Origin: Pedobacter roseus
GTDB taxonomy: Bacteria; Bacteroidota; Bacteroidia; Sphingobacteriales; Sphingobacteriaceae
Direction: 5' to 3'
Length of the DNA stretch: 64,000 bases
Assembly: GCF_014395225.1 (NCBI RefSeq)
Contig: NZ_CP060723.1
Coordinates: forward strand, 2,108,001-2,172,000
Shown: positions 35,507-45,054 of the stretch, piece by piece
How the letters are laid out: the number at the start of each line of letters is the position of its first letter
Numbering within the stretch: the first letter of the stretch is position 1
Translations under genes and position numbers: made by a program
Notes under the pieces: model-generated
Told to the model about the DNA's origin: nothing
Database searches by the model: none
What the model saw: only the letters and a program-made list of their open reading frames with translations

Positions 35507-35632
35507 CCATGCGCATGGCGCTCGGCGCTAAGCGTTTGATTTAACTTAAAGAACAAATATTTTCAATTTTTCAACAATATAACAATCAGGCAATCCAACA
35601 ATTAACCGATTAACCAATTTAAACAATTAACC
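35507..35632. repeat. Composite intergenic repeat (GCGCATGG block and GGTTAATTG block)
   Basis: The gap before the helicase has a palindromic block CCATGCGCATGG...GGCGCTAAGCG (35507-35534) and an A/T-rich block with repeated CAAT/TTAACC ending at 35632. The second block is 22 of 23 identical, on the opposite strand, to 48178-48200, where a similar GCGCT block also follows. Confidence 0.6.
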
Positions 35633-35640
35633 ATCTAGCC

Positions 35641-37551
35641 TTGCCAAAAGAATATTTCAAAAAACTTCAGGATCTGCTAAATACCGAGCGGGAAGAAGAT
35701 TTACAATCCTATTTAAAACTTACCGAAAATACTTCTGCTGCAGATAGGAGGGCTTTAGGATTAACCTGGTATCCGATTGCGGTCAGAAACACAGAAATCG
35801 GCCGTGGCGATTATTTAACGGTAGAGTTGGAACGGACTACACATCAGGATTTTTCACACCAATTCCGTTTTGGCTCTGCTGTGGTGTTATTTTCAAATCA
35901 TGATGCCAAAGAAGATCGTATCGAGGGGATTATCACGCATCAGAGTGGAAGCCGGATGAAAATCAGCCTGAGGGTTGATGAACTGCCTGACTGGACCAGG
36001 AACGGAAAACTGGGCGTTGATCTGCTTTTTGATAATAACAGTTATGATGAGATGCAGAATGCCCTTAAACAAGCTACAAATCTTGCAGAAAATGATACTG
36101 AAAATAAACTAATCAGAATCTTAACCCAGGGTGAAAAACCTTCTTTTAGGGGAGAGGAAAAGTTTATTATCCCAAATACGCTGAACGATTCGCAACAGTT
36201 GGCGGTGAATAAAATTGTTTCGGCTGATCATTTAGCGGTAGTTCATGGTCCTCCGGGAACAGGGAAAACCACCACGCTTGTACACGCCATCAAATCGCTT
36301 GTAAAACATAGTGATCAGAAAATATTGGTTGTGGCACCAAGTAATACAGCAGTTGATTTATTGACGGAAAAACTGGCTGCCGAAGGTTTGAAAGTAATCA
36401 GGGTGGGTAATCCGGCGAGGGTTTCGGAGAGATTACTTGCGGCTACGCTAGATCATCAAATGGCAGATCATCCAGAAATGAAAACCATTAAAGCGTTAAA
36501 AAAACAGGCCAGTGAGTATAAAAACATGGCCCATAAATACAAACGCAGCTTTGGTAAGGCAGAACGCGAGCAGCGTAAAGCCCTTTTTGATGAAGCCCAT
36601 AAAATTGGCAAAGAGGTCGAAAAAACAGAACAGTATATTATGGATAACCTGTTTACCAAAGCACAGATTATTACCGCTACTTTGGTAGGCGCGAATCACT
36701 ATACCGTTAGAAACTTAAAATACAATACCATTGTGATTGATGAAGCCGGGCAAGCCTTAGAACCGGCCTGTTGGATCCCTATTTTGAAAGCGCAGAAGGT
36801 GATTTTAGCAGGTGATCATTTCCAGCTTTCTCCCACCATAAAATCAAATGAAGCAGCAAAAAATGGATTAAGTAATACTTTACTTGAGAAAGCAGTAAAT
36901 CTTCATCCAGAATCAGTTGTGCTGCTTAAGGAACAATATAGAATGAACCAGAATATTATGGGTTATTCCTCTCAGGTATTCTATAATAATGAGTTAAAGG
37001 CGCATCATTCAGTAGCCAATCATGTATTGTTTGCAGGCGATCAACCCATTCAGTTTATTGATACGGCAGGTTGCAGTTATGATGAAAAATTAGACGGAAC
37101 AAGCACTACCAATCCTGATGAGGCCGCATTTTTGGTGAAACATTTAACTTATCTGGTGAGTAATTTAACGGCTCAATCTTCCCTTAATTTTCCGTCTGTT
37201 GCCATTGTTTCTCCTTATAAACAGCAGGTGCAGATTTTAAAAGCACTGGTACAGGAAAATGAAATATTAAGTCCGTACCTGGATAAAATTGCGGTAAATA
37301 CCATTGATAGCTTTCAGGGACAAGAGCGTGATGTAGTGTACATCAGTTTAACCAGAAGTAACGCCGAAGGAAGTATTGGCTTTTTATCGGATACCAGAAG
37401 AATGAATGTAGCCATGACGAGGGCCCGGAAAAAGCTTGTGATTGTAGGGGATAGTTCTACACTCTCAAAATCTAAATTTTATGCAGCCTTTATCCAATAT
37501 GCAGAACAATTGGATGCGTACCATAGTGCCTGGGAATTTATGGACCTTTAG
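35641..37551 (+). CDS. IGHMBP2/Upf1-type SF1 helicase
   Basis: This 636-residue protein has the full SF1B helicase set: Walker A GPPGTGKTTT (~residue 205), Ia VVAPSNTAVDLL, Walker B VIDEAGQA, motif III LAGDHFQLSPTI, motif IV/V VAIVSPYKQQV and NTIDSFQGQERDVVYISL, and motif VI RRMNVAMTRARKKL. The N-terminal ~190 residues form the beta-barrel of Upf1/IGHMBP2-like helicases. It probably unwinds DNA or RNA 5'-3' in repair or RNA turnover. The start is TTG 35641: an in-frame stop lies at 35620 and no ATG is available. Confidence 0.92.
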   Translation: MPKEYFKKLQDLLNTEREEDLQSYLKLTENTSAADRRALGLTWYPIAVRNTEIGRGDYLTVELERTTHQDFSHQFRFGSAVVLFSNHDAKEDRIEGIITHQSGSRMKISLRVDELPDWTRNGKLGVDLLFDNNSYDEMQNALKQATNLAENDTENKLIRILTQGEKPSFRGEEKFIIPNTLNDSQQLAVNKIVSADHLAVVHGPPGTGKTTTLVHAIKSLVKHSDQKILVVAPSNTAVDLLTEKLAAEGLKVIRVGNPARVSERLLAATLDHQMADHPEMKTIKALKKQASEYKNMAHKYKRSFGKAEREQRKALFDEAHKIGKEVEKTEQYIMDNLFTKAQIITATLVGANHYTVRNLKYNTIVIDEAGQALEPACWIPILKAQKVILAGDHFQLSPTIKSNEAAKNGLSNTLLEKAVNLHPESVVLLKEQYRMNQNIMGYSSQVFYNNELKAHHSVANHVLFAGDQPIQFIDTAGCSYDEKLDGTSTTNPDEAAFLVKHLTYLVSNLTAQSSLNFPSVAIVSPYKQQVQILKALVQENEILSPYLDKIAVNTIDSFQGQERDVVYISLTRSNAEGSIGFLSDTRRMNVAMTRARKKLVIVGDSSTLSKSKFYAAFIQYAEQLDAYHSAWEFMDL

Positions 37552-37686
37552 TTATAAGATATTACTTCGGAGATCAGTAAGGACGCAGGAAAATTATTAT
37601 TTTTACGATTATCTTCCCAAACATTATTTACAATTCATGGTTTTTAAATAAAAATATTGTACCCGGCCAGGTATTACTAACTATTT

Positions 37687-38064
37687 ATGACTGAAAGTAT
37701 TAAAATTCTAATTGCCGATGATAGTGAGATGATGAGGCTGGTAATGAAACGTTTATTTAATAAATACATCGTTTCACCGAATATTTCTGAAACCAGGAAT
37801 TTACCTGATGCCATCAATTATCTTAAAGTTGAACGTGTAGATTTTTTGCTTTTAGACATCAACATGCCGCATGGAGATAGTAACCCAGATACCATTAGGG
37901 AAATTTTAGCCATCCAGCCCGATATTAAAATCTGTATGTTCAGCGGTAATGACAAAGACGCGTTACAGCAGGATTTTTTAGCCGCCGGCGCCGTTGGTTT
38001 TGTTCAAAAAGATGAAAAAATGGGTGATTCCCTTCAACAGGTAATCAATAGGGTTTTTAATTAA
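37687..38064 (+). CDS. CheY-like single-domain response regulator
   Basis: This 125-residue receiver domain has the acidic pair DD at 11-12, phospho-acceptor Asp57 (FLLLDINMPHG), Ser86 switch (MFSGND) and Lys108 (FVQKDE). There is no output domain and no kinase nearby. The Lys context VQKD resembles NarL-type receivers. Its TAA stop shares the tetranucleotide TTAA (38061-38064) with the convergent topB stop. Confidence 0.9.
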   Translation: MTESIKILIADDSEMMRLVMKRLFNKYIVSPNISETRNLPDAINYLKVERVDFLLLDINMPHGDSNPDTIREILAIQPDIKICMFSGNDKDALQQDFLAAGAVGFVQKDEKMGDSLQQVINRVFN

Positions 38065-39914
38065 ACCTTTTCGAGTTTCTTTTCTTCTTCCAGTTTACCA
38101 GATATACTTGCGCCTGCAATTAATAGTTCGTGTGTTATGGTTTTGGTGTATTCCGTTATTTCTGATTTAAAATCTTTTACCGATGATCCTGAGCGAATTT
38201 CTTCCAGGCGTTTTTCCCATTGTCCGGTGAGTTCGGCCTGCGCAATCTGTTTATCTTTAACTACTTCGTAAACAGCCAAACCTTTATTGGTAGGCACCAG
38301 ATTTCTTTTCTCCCTGGTAATGTATTCCCTGGTAATTAAAGTTTCGATGATGGATGCACGTGTTGCGGGAGTGCCTAAACCACTGTCTTTCATAGCATAG
38401 CGCAGTTCTTCATCTTCAATTTCTTTACCACAGGTTTCGAGTGCTTTTAATAACGACGCCTCATTATACATGGGTTTTGGTTTGGTCTGCTTTTCTAAAA
38501 GCGATTTTTCTGTAATTGGCAGCAATTCGCCAACTGCAACTTTGGGTAGCGCAGCATTATCTTCGTCTTTTTTATCATCTTCCGGATCATTAAAAACAGC
38601 CCTCCAGCCTGCAGAGCGGATTACAGTTCCATTGGCTACAAAGGTAAGGCCCGATTGTATGGTAATTTTAGTGAGTTCTTTTAAACATTCCTGATGGAAA
38701 GCTTCAATCATGCGGCCTACAACCATGTCGTATACGGCCTGTTTATCCGGACTTAAGCCATAAGCCTGCTCGCCAGTAGGTAAAACAGCATGGTGATCGG
38801 TTACTTTCTTCGCATTAACACTTCGTTTATTAAGTGTAACTGTCTGTAAAAACTGTGCCTGCTTTCCAAAATCGGGATGATCAGTAAATTTTGCAATCAG
38901 ATCCGGAACGCCTGCAAAAACATCATCTCCAATATAACGCGATCCGGTACGGGGATAGGAAACCAGTTTACTTTCGTAAAGGTTCTGCAAAATATTCAGC
39001 GTTTGGTCTGCAGTATATCCTTTTTTCTTATTGGCTTCCTGTTGCAAGCTACTTAAATCGTGCAATAGTGGTGGCGGTTCTTTTCTCGGTTTTGCTTCAA
39101 CCGCTGTAATGTTACCACCCGTAGGGAAACCGGATGCCACATCTTCTACCAGTGCAAATAACTTTTCTACTTCTTCTTTATCTTTATAATTGGAGGTAGA
39201 AACTGCTTTAAAAGGCTGCTCATCTTTGGTGAGCAAAATGCTGATCTGGTAGTAAGTTTGCGGAACAAAGTTTTTAATCTCTAAAAAACGTGCGCAGATC
39301 ATCGCCAGGGTAGGTGTTTGCACCCTTCCTAATGAAAGTACTGTCCGGTTACCTGCAGAGATACTTAGCGCCTGCGTGGCATTCATACCCACCAGCCAAT
39401 CAGATTCTGAGCGGCAATGTGCAGAATTAAACAACGTATCGTAATCGGTACCTGGTTTTAGGTTCCTGAATCCATCCTTTATGGCTTCATCTGTTTGTGA
39501 GGAGATCCAAAGGCGTTTAAAAGGTTTTTTGCACTTTAAATAATAGTAAATATACCGAAAGATTAATTCACCCTCACGCCCGGCATCCGTTGCCACAATA
39601 ATCTCTGTGGCTTCATCGAAAAGTTTTTTAATGGTATCCAGCTGTTTCCTCACCGCCGGATCTTCTACAAAACCATCCTTTGTTTTGATCTTTCTTACGG
39701 CGAGTTTGAATTTTTGCGGCAGCATGGGTAAATGCTGCTTCCGCCAGCCGATAAAGCCATAATCTTGTGGTGGTGCCAATTGTAACAAATGCCCAAATGC
39801 CCAGGTAAAAGAATATCCTTTACCTTCAATGTATCCATCTTTTCTGGTGGTTGCTCCGAAAACTTTAGCAAGTTCACGACCAACAGAGGGCTTTTCTGCA
39901 ATTACAATCTTCAT
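38061..39914 (-). CDS. topB: DNA topoisomerase III
   Basis: This 617-residue type IA topoisomerase starts at ATG 39914 (MKIVIAEKPSVGRELAKVFG, the Toprim N-terminus). TDAGREGELIFRY is the Toprim DxD-like acidic motif region, and the catalytic tyrosine is Tyr320 in SYPRTGSRYI. The protein ends soon after the core; the C-terminal zinc-finger tail of some homologues is absent. It relaxes and decatenates DNA through single-strand passage. Similar genes occur on chromosomes and on integrative elements of Bacteroidota, but no conjugation genes are present here. An upstream in-frame extension is unlikely. Confidence 0.94.
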   Translation of the reverse strand: MKIVIAEKPSVGRELAKVFGATTRKDGYIEGKGYSFTWAFGHLLQLAPPQDYGFIGWRKQHLPMLPQKFKLAVRKIKTKDGFVEDPAVRKQLDTIKKLFDEATEIIVATDAGREGELIFRYIYYYLKCKKPFKRLWISSQTDEAIKDGFRNLKPGTDYDTLFNSAHCRSESDWLVGMNATQALSISAGNRTVLSLGRVQTPTLAMICARFLEIKNFVPQTYYQISILLTKDEQPFKAVSTSNYKDKEEVEKLFALVEDVASGFPTGGNITAVEAKPRKEPPPLLHDLSSLQQEANKKKGYTADQTLNILQNLYESKLVSYPRTGSRYIGDDVFAGVPDLIAKFTDHPDFGKQAQFLQTVTLNKRSVNAKKVTDHHAVLPTGEQAYGLSPDKQAVYDMVVGRMIEAFHQECLKELTKITIQSGLTFVANGTVIRSAGWRAVFNDPEDDKKDEDNAALPKVAVGELLPITEKSLLEKQTKPKPMYNEASLLKALETCGKEIEDEELRYAMKDSGLGTPATRASIIETLITREYITREKRNLVPTNKGLAVYEVVKDKQIAQAELTGQWEKRLEEIRSGSSVKDFKSEITEYTKTITHELLIAGASISGKLEEEKKLEKV

Positions 39915-40116
39915 GAATGGGCTTATCTTTTCAGTCCCAAAGATGCTCAAAATAATGGCAATAGCTTAAAAAAATTACTCACAATGCCATTTAATGCTCT
40001 TTTTTAAAAACAAATATCTGCTAAGTTTGTCCATGATCTGTGTTGATAATTTTTCTATCAAATTGATTAACAATTCGGTAATACATCGATCTAACCGCTA
40101 CAACTGATTTTTATTA

Positions 40117-40560
40117 ATGGACAAAACTTATGATCTGCTGGGAAGCAAAATAAAGGTGGCGCTAGAACCACAGCTGATTAGGGTGTACAGCAACGCCGCA
40201 CTCTGGCAATTTCTTGATGGGAAAGCCGATAGCCGGTTTAGCCTCATGGTTGATGTGGTTAAAGCGGATTACCAGCAACACTTTGGCAAAGCGCTCTCCA
40301 TTTCAAACGATTCCCTCATTGTAGAGATTCTTGTTCACGTATATTGCGATTACCTGGGGTTGAATTTTAACCGTATGGTGAAGGTAAAATGGATCCAGGC
40401 CCTGGTGAAAAAGCTGCTTAAACGAGCCGAAGTGGTAGATTGTGGCGAAAAAGGTGTAGACAGCAACCGTTGGGTTTGGGACTTACTGGCGGGCAGCAAA
40501 TCCCTTTTTATCCGAATGCTTCCTAAAAATCTTAATGCAAAAAATATCAAACAGTATTAA
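40117..40560 (+). CDS. Conserved-looking hypothetical protein
   Basis: This 147-residue soluble protein has no signal peptide. I recognise no family. It seems mostly helical, with VKADYQQHFGKALSISNDSLIVEILVHVY and a basic stretch VKWIQALVKKLLKRAEVVDCG in the middle. A weak topological hint is that it sits between topB and an L,D-transpeptidase, but both are on the other strand. Its stop shares TTAA (40557-40560) with the convergent transpeptidase gene. Confidence 0.6.
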   Translation: MDKTYDLLGSKIKVALEPQLIRVYSNAALWQFLDGKADSRFSLMVDVVKADYQQHFGKALSISNDSLIVEILVHVYCDYLGLNFNRMVKVKWIQALVKKLLKRAEVVDCGEKGVDSNRWVWDLLAGSKSLFIRMLPKNLNAKNIKQY

Positions 40561-41342
40561 TCTACCTGGGCAGCGAAGAACTGTTCCTGGTTTAAAACTA
40601 CACTTGCAGCCAGGGTTTCATTTAAAAAGCCCGAGTTATATTGCTGGTCAGAATTATTGATGAAAAGCACGGTGCGGTCTGAAATGGTATTAATGACCTG
40701 ATCGGCTAATTTTGCCGGAACTGCCGGACAACCCTGACTTCTGCCCAATCTACCCAATTGATCGATGCTTTGCTGGCTTACATAACTTGCTCCATGCACT
40801 ACGATTGATCTTTCCCTGGCATTACTGTTAAAACCCTGATCCATGCCGTCCAATTTAAGCGAACGGCCATGTTTACCATTATAAATTTCGCCGGTTAAAT
40901 AAAAGCCCAAACTGCTCTGGTTGGAGTTGATGTTATTGGAGAAAGATGAAGGTTTATCACCACCACTGTTTTGGCCATGGGCTACCCAGGTGTTCATTAA
41001 TAGTTTCCTGTTAGCCAGATCTATGATATAAAGGCGCTTTTTGCTGCTTTCCTGATCGAAATCGGCAATGGTTAAGATGGATTTGGCATGTAATAAACCC
41101 GAATATTTCATGTTGTAAAATCCGGTTAATGCCTTTTCGAAAACCTGTTCACTTAGTCCGGCAGAATCTAAATGTACCTGATGATAAATGTTTAAGATAA
41201 ATTGATTGTAAAGGCTATCTGCAGCTATGGCCTTAACTGCTTCTTGTTGTGAGTGTGGAAGCTCCACGGCTTTCCAACTTGTTCCGACAATGCTCATACC
41301 CGCTAATAAAATCGTAGCAATGCCCAGGATGTGTCTCTTCAT
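40557..41342 (-). CDS. Murein L,D-transpeptidase catalytic-domain protein (YkuD_2 type)
   Basis: This 261-residue protein has an N-terminal signal or membrane anchor (~5-25) and a YkuD_2 domain. The active site reads VVHGASYVSQQSIDQLGRLGRSQGCPAV, with the His of HGA and the Cys of SQGCP as the catalytic pair. Other family marks are YIIDLANRKLLMNTWVAHGQNSGG and GFYLTGEIYNGKHGRSLKLDG. It likely forms or edits 3-3 crosslinks in peptidoglycan in the periplasm. It is a single gene with no operon partners visible. Confidence 0.9.
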   Translation of the reverse strand: MKRHILGIATILLAGMSIVGTSWKAVELPHSQQEAVKAIAADSLYNQFILNIYHQVHLDSAGLSEQVFEKALTGFYNMKYSGLLHAKSILTIADFDQESSKKRLYIIDLANRKLLMNTWVAHGQNSGGDKPSSFSNNINSNQSSLGFYLTGEIYNGKHGRSLKLDGMDQGFNSNARERSIVVHGASYVSQQSIDQLGRLGRSQGCPAVPAKLADQVINTISDRTVLFINNSDQQYNSGFLNETLAASVVLNQEQFFAAQVD

Positions 41343-41555
41343 TCAGTTTGGTTTAGTTTGATATTGAGCTATTTATACGGTAGTTTTGCTTAAATGTTGC
41401 CCATATCTATTTTGTAGTGCTAAAAATACAGGTTGTTTTACACTCTCGTGACTTAATTGGTGATTATATAGCTGTTAAGAATGTGAATTTCTCATTATTC
41501 AAAGAATTACGCTAACAAAGCCATTTATTTAGTGTTATCTCTTAAATCTCGGACT

Positions 41556-43004
41556 ATGAAAATTTTATTAACTGGTGCAAATGGCTATATCGGTACAAGA
41601 TTGCTTCCGCTTCTACTGGAAGAAAAGCATGAAATTATTTGTATGGTCAGGGATAAGCGTCGGTTCATTTCCGAATCTGAATTAAGCGATCAGGTAAAAA
41701 TTATTACCGGTGATTTGCTTGAAGCTGAAACCTTAAATGAAATTCCTGAAGATATAGATGCCGCTTATTACCTGGTGCATTCCATGTCATCCAGCCAGAC
41801 CGGATTTTCGGATATGGAGAAAGCCTCTTCCGAAAATTTTTCTGAAGCGGTTAAAAAGACAAATTGTAAGCAGATTATTTATTTAACGGGCATAGCCAAC
41901 GATGAACATTTATCCAAACATTTAGGATCGAGGTTGGCAGTTGAAGAAGAACTCAAATCATCAGGAAAAGCCTGCACCATTTTAAGGGCTGCCATTATTA
42001 TTGGTTCAGGAAGTGCCTCATTCGAAATTATACGCGATTTAACCGAAAAAATTCCTTTCATGATCACGCCAAAATGGGTGGAAACACGCTGTCAGCCAAT
42101 TGGCATACGCGATGTTTTAGCTTATCTGATCGGTGTATTGCACAATGATAAAGCTTATGATCAAACTTTCGATATTGGCGGACCTGATATATTGACCTAT
42201 AGAGAAATGCTTCTGGGTTATGCCAAAGAACGCGGATTGAAAAGATGGATTGTAACTGTTCCCGTTTTAACGCCAAGGTTATCTTCACTTTGGCTAAACA
42301 TGATTACACCCGTGCCTTATTCGCTCGCGAGAAGTTTGGTGGATAGCATGAAAAATGAAGTGATATGTAAGGATAACCGGATTCAGGAAGTGGTGCCACG
42401 CGATTGTTTAAGTTACGCTGAATCATTACATCTCGCCTTCGAAAAGATCGACCAGAATTCTATTGTATCGAGCTGGAAAGATGCTTTGAACCGCGGTTAT
42501 CTTCATTCAAATTTTATGGACCAGATAAAAGTACCGCAAAATGGTACGCTTCAATATAAAGTTAAAATGCCTTTTGAACGTAAAGCTGAGGAAGTATTTG
42601 ACAATATCTGGAGCATTGGTGGAAATAGGGGTTGGTATTTTATGGATTGGCTTTGGCATTTACGTGGCTTTTTAGACAAAATGTTCGGTGGGGTAGGAAC
42701 ACGCAGGGGGAGAACCAGTAATACTGATCTGCAGGCAGGTGATGTACTGGATTTTTGGCGGGTTTTGCTTGCAGATAAAAAAGCTAAAAGACTGTTGTTG
42801 TATGCAGAAATGAAAGTGCCTGGTGAGGCCTGGCTGGAACTAAAATTGGTAGAATTTCATGGAAAAGCTTTTTTATCACAGATTGCCACTTTCAGGCCAA
42901 AAGGTTTATGGGGTAGGGTATATTGGTACGCCATGTGGCCCTTTCATATTGTGCTTTTTAAAGGTATGGCTAAAGAGATTACGACTTATCAACCCAATAA
43001 TTAA
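41556..43004 (+). CDS. SDR-like NAD(P)-binding protein with C-terminal DUF2867 domain
   Basis: This 482-residue protein starts at ATG 41556 (MKILLTGANGYIGTRLLPLLLEE). Residues 1-300 form an extended-SDR Rossmann domain (GxxGxxG, DAAYYLVHSMSS, IIYLTGIANDEHLS). Residues ~320-480 form a DUF2867 domain of SRPBCC-like fold (PFERKAEEVFDNIWSIGG, GDVLDFWRVL, WGRVYWYAMWPFH). The fusion is common in bacteria; substrate unknown, often suggested to be a lipid-like molecule. An upstream GTG (41532) is an unlikely start. A 40-residue membrane protein follows 36 bp downstream. Confidence 0.9.
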   Translation: MKILLTGANGYIGTRLLPLLLEEKHEIICMVRDKRRFISESELSDQVKIITGDLLEAETLNEIPEDIDAAYYLVHSMSSSQTGFSDMEKASSENFSEAVKKTNCKQIIYLTGIANDEHLSKHLGSRLAVEEELKSSGKACTILRAAIIIGSGSASFEIIRDLTEKIPFMITPKWVETRCQPIGIRDVLAYLIGVLHNDKAYDQTFDIGGPDILTYREMLLGYAKERGLKRWIVTVPVLTPRLSSLWLNMITPVPYSLARSLVDSMKNEVICKDNRIQEVVPRDCLSYAESLHLAFEKIDQNSIVSSWKDALNRGYLHSNFMDQIKVPQNGTLQYKVKMPFERKAEEVFDNIWSIGGNRGWYFMDWLWHLRGFLDKMFGGVGTRRGRTSNTDLQAGDVLDFWRVLLADKKAKRLLLYAEMKVPGEAWLELKLVEFHGKAFLSQIATFRPKGLWGRVYWYAMWPFHIVLFKGMAKEITTYQPNN

Positions 43005-43040
43005 ATCTATTTAGCTATTTTTGCCAAATAGATTAAAAAA

Positions 43041-43163
43041 ATGGCCGACCAAGAAAATGATTATTCCTTCTGGACAAAATACAAGAGATTTGCGTCTACA
43101 GAAATCTTAATGTATCTCATTATGATTATCGGAATCGGTTTGGGGATTATTTTTTTAAGCTAA
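43041..43163 (+). CDS. Very small membrane protein (40 residues)
   Basis: An ATG at 43041 opens a frame of 40 codons ending at TAA 43161-43163. The protein begins MADQENDYSFWTKYKRFAST, with a soluble N-terminus, then a hydrophobic helix of ~18 residues (LMYLIMIIGIGLGIIFL). It lies 36 bp after the SDR-DUF2867 gene and its end overlaps the convergent DUF3857 gene by 17 bp. The clean composition and single-TM design suggest a true small protein. No homology claim is made. Confidence 0.6.
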   Translation: MADQENDYSFWTKYKRFASTEILMYLIMIIGIGLGIIFLS

Positions 43164-45054
43164 GGGCAAGTTTTAAATAATCAGCTGAATTTACATCGTT
43201 AATAAATTTCGAAAAGTCAGCATATTTTTCCGCAGGAAACGTTCCATCGTTTAAAATAAACTTTCTATAGTAGGTTAATTTTTTGCCTCCTACAGATGTT
43301 TTACAAACATATTGCCCAAAATCACTTTTAAAAGTTTTATCCTGTCCTATAATTAATGTGGTATCTACATTATCAGGTAGGGTATATACAATCGTATCTT
43401 CATCTGTATAACCACGGTTAATGTATACAGGCAAAATTCTGTTTTTAATTTCGGGGATTGATTTTTTGATGTTAAAGACATTGAGCTGTAAAAACATTTT
43501 GTTGCCATTAACAGGCGCGTAGTTACGGATATTAAGGGTAATTTCTTCCGTTAATTTAGGCGCTATATCTTTTTTCTGTGCAAAGGCTACCGCGTCAAAA
43601 TCTATATTATCGATATTGTAGGTTTCTTTAAGCAATTTATGTTGTTCGGTGATGGATTTACCAATCAATTCTTCCTGATTTTCGTATTGTGAACCTTCAT
43701 AAACCGTATTCATTTTCCCGGTAATGTTTCCATCGGCCTCGATAATGAGGTTTGCTTTGCGGATCTGCAGGTTTTCTGCAGTGGTTAATTTTGGGGTATG
43801 CAACAATTTCCCTCCTTCAGGCGTACAGGCCAGTACCAGCCGGTCGTCGGTAAAATCGCTTAAAAAGCCAAATGGAATTTTCTGACTGGTGCACTCCAGC
43901 CAGGTGGTATCGCCTTTTAAAGGCATGCAAAGAATAATGTGGTTACCCTGCACCATACTTGCATATTTCGGATCCATGCTCTTTTTTTCTGAACCAGCCT
44001 CTACCACACAGTAATGTGATTCTATATCGGCTGCACTTAACAGGCTTTGCATGTAGTTAACCAACGCTTTACAATCGCCATAACCCAGGCGGTCTACCTC
44101 GCTGGCAGCAATGGGCTGAAAACCACCAATACCAATCTGCACACTGATGTACCTGGTTTTGTCCTGCAGGTACTGGTAAATTTTGCGTGCTTTATCTTTG
44201 TCGGTTTTTTCGTTTTTAACCAAATCTTTCACCATTTGAACGGTTGCAGGTGACAATGTTTTACGCTCTTTTAATAAATCGTCATAAATCCATTTGCCTA
44301 ATTCTTGCCAGTTTGTGTAATTTCCTTTGTGGTTATAATAGTAAAAATCCAGAGGGGCAATCTGGATGCTGGTGGCATAAGTTTCATGAGCAGGGCTATA
44401 AGGTTCAGTTCTAACCGCCAGTATATTATTTACTTTCCAGATGGTTTTTTTCTGTTTTTCATCGGTGATTACTTCTGGTGTACCGTTATAATTTTGGGTT
44501 TTTACCCTTGTCTGATCAGTAGGTTTACAGATGAAAGTATAACTGCTTTTTTCCACTGAAACATCGTCGGCCGGTTTAGGTGTCCAATCGGGGATAATGA
44601 GGTTCTGTTTATTCCTGATTTCGTAATTGTAAACCACCGTATAAGGATATTCGTTAACTGATGGAAGGTAATGTTTCACACGGCTATCCACAAAAAGGGA
44701 GAAACCGTCAGCTGCACTCACATCTGCAAAATTGCTTTGATTAAACTTAGTGACCGGAAGGCCAACGCTGTTGTACACTTCGCCCTTAATTCCTTTAATT
44801 GATATATTTTTATCATAGTAGATCACCAAACGGGCTTCATCTTCACCATTTTGGTTAAACACGGTGATGGCCTTTTTAACGCTCAGCATTACATTATCAG
44901 GCGCTCGCATATCGATTACGGTTTCCTGGTTACGGATACAGGCATTGGCTCGGTTACGCAGGCTCGATGGTATTAAATCAACATCGTAATTATCCTGGGC
45001 AAAGCCAATAAAAGAGATGAAAAGTAAAGATATCGCCGTGAAAAAAAATTTCAT
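43147..45054 (-). CDS. DUF3857/transglutaminase-like exported protein (catalytic Cys present)
   Basis: This 635-residue exported protein (signal peptide ends near IGFAQ, residue 20) has an N-terminal DUF3857 domain (~50-200) and a transglutaminase-like core. The Cys is in YGDCKALVNYMQSLL, the His in QGNHIILC, and the acidic residue near TTWLECTSQ. Such proteins are common in Bacteroidota and often occur in tandem; they are thought to act in the periplasm, but substrates are unknown. The gene begins immediately at the stop codon of its upstream paralogue (no gap), so the two are co-translated. Confidence 0.85.
   Translation of the reverse strand: MKFFFTAISLLFISFIGFAQDNYDVDLIPSSLRNRANACIRNQETVIDMRAPDNVMLSVKKAITVFNQNGEDEARLVIYYDKNISIKGIKGEVYNSVGLPVTKFNQSNFADVSAADGFSLFVDSRVKHYLPSVNEYPYTVVYNYEIRNKQNLIIPDWTPKPADDVSVEKSSYTFICKPTDQTRVKTQNYNGTPEVITDEKQKKTIWKVNNILAVRTEPYSPAHETYATSIQIAPLDFYYYNHKGNYTNWQELGKWIYDDLLKERKTLSPATVQMVKDLVKNEKTDKDKARKIYQYLQDKTRYISVQIGIGGFQPIAASEVDRLGYGDCKALVNYMQSLLSAADIESHYCVVEAGSEKKSMDPKYASMVQGNHIILCMPLKGDTTWLECTSQKIPFGFLSDFTDDRLVLACTPEGGKLLHTPKLTTAENLQIRKANLIIEADGNITGKMNTVYEGSQYENQEELIGKSITEQHKLLKETYNIDNIDFDAVAFAQKKDIAPKLTEEITLNIRNYAPVNGNKMFLQLNVFNIKKSIPEIKNRILPVYINRGYTDEDTIVYTLPDNVDTTLIIGQDKTFKSDFGQYVCKTSVGGKKLTYYRKFILNDGTFPAEKYADFSKFINDVNSADYLKLALSLKK

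Noticed and set aside
38061..39914. topB as a mark of an integrative conjugative element
   Set aside because: No tra, mobilisation, integrase or phage gene is present; neighbours are ordinary chromosomal genes.
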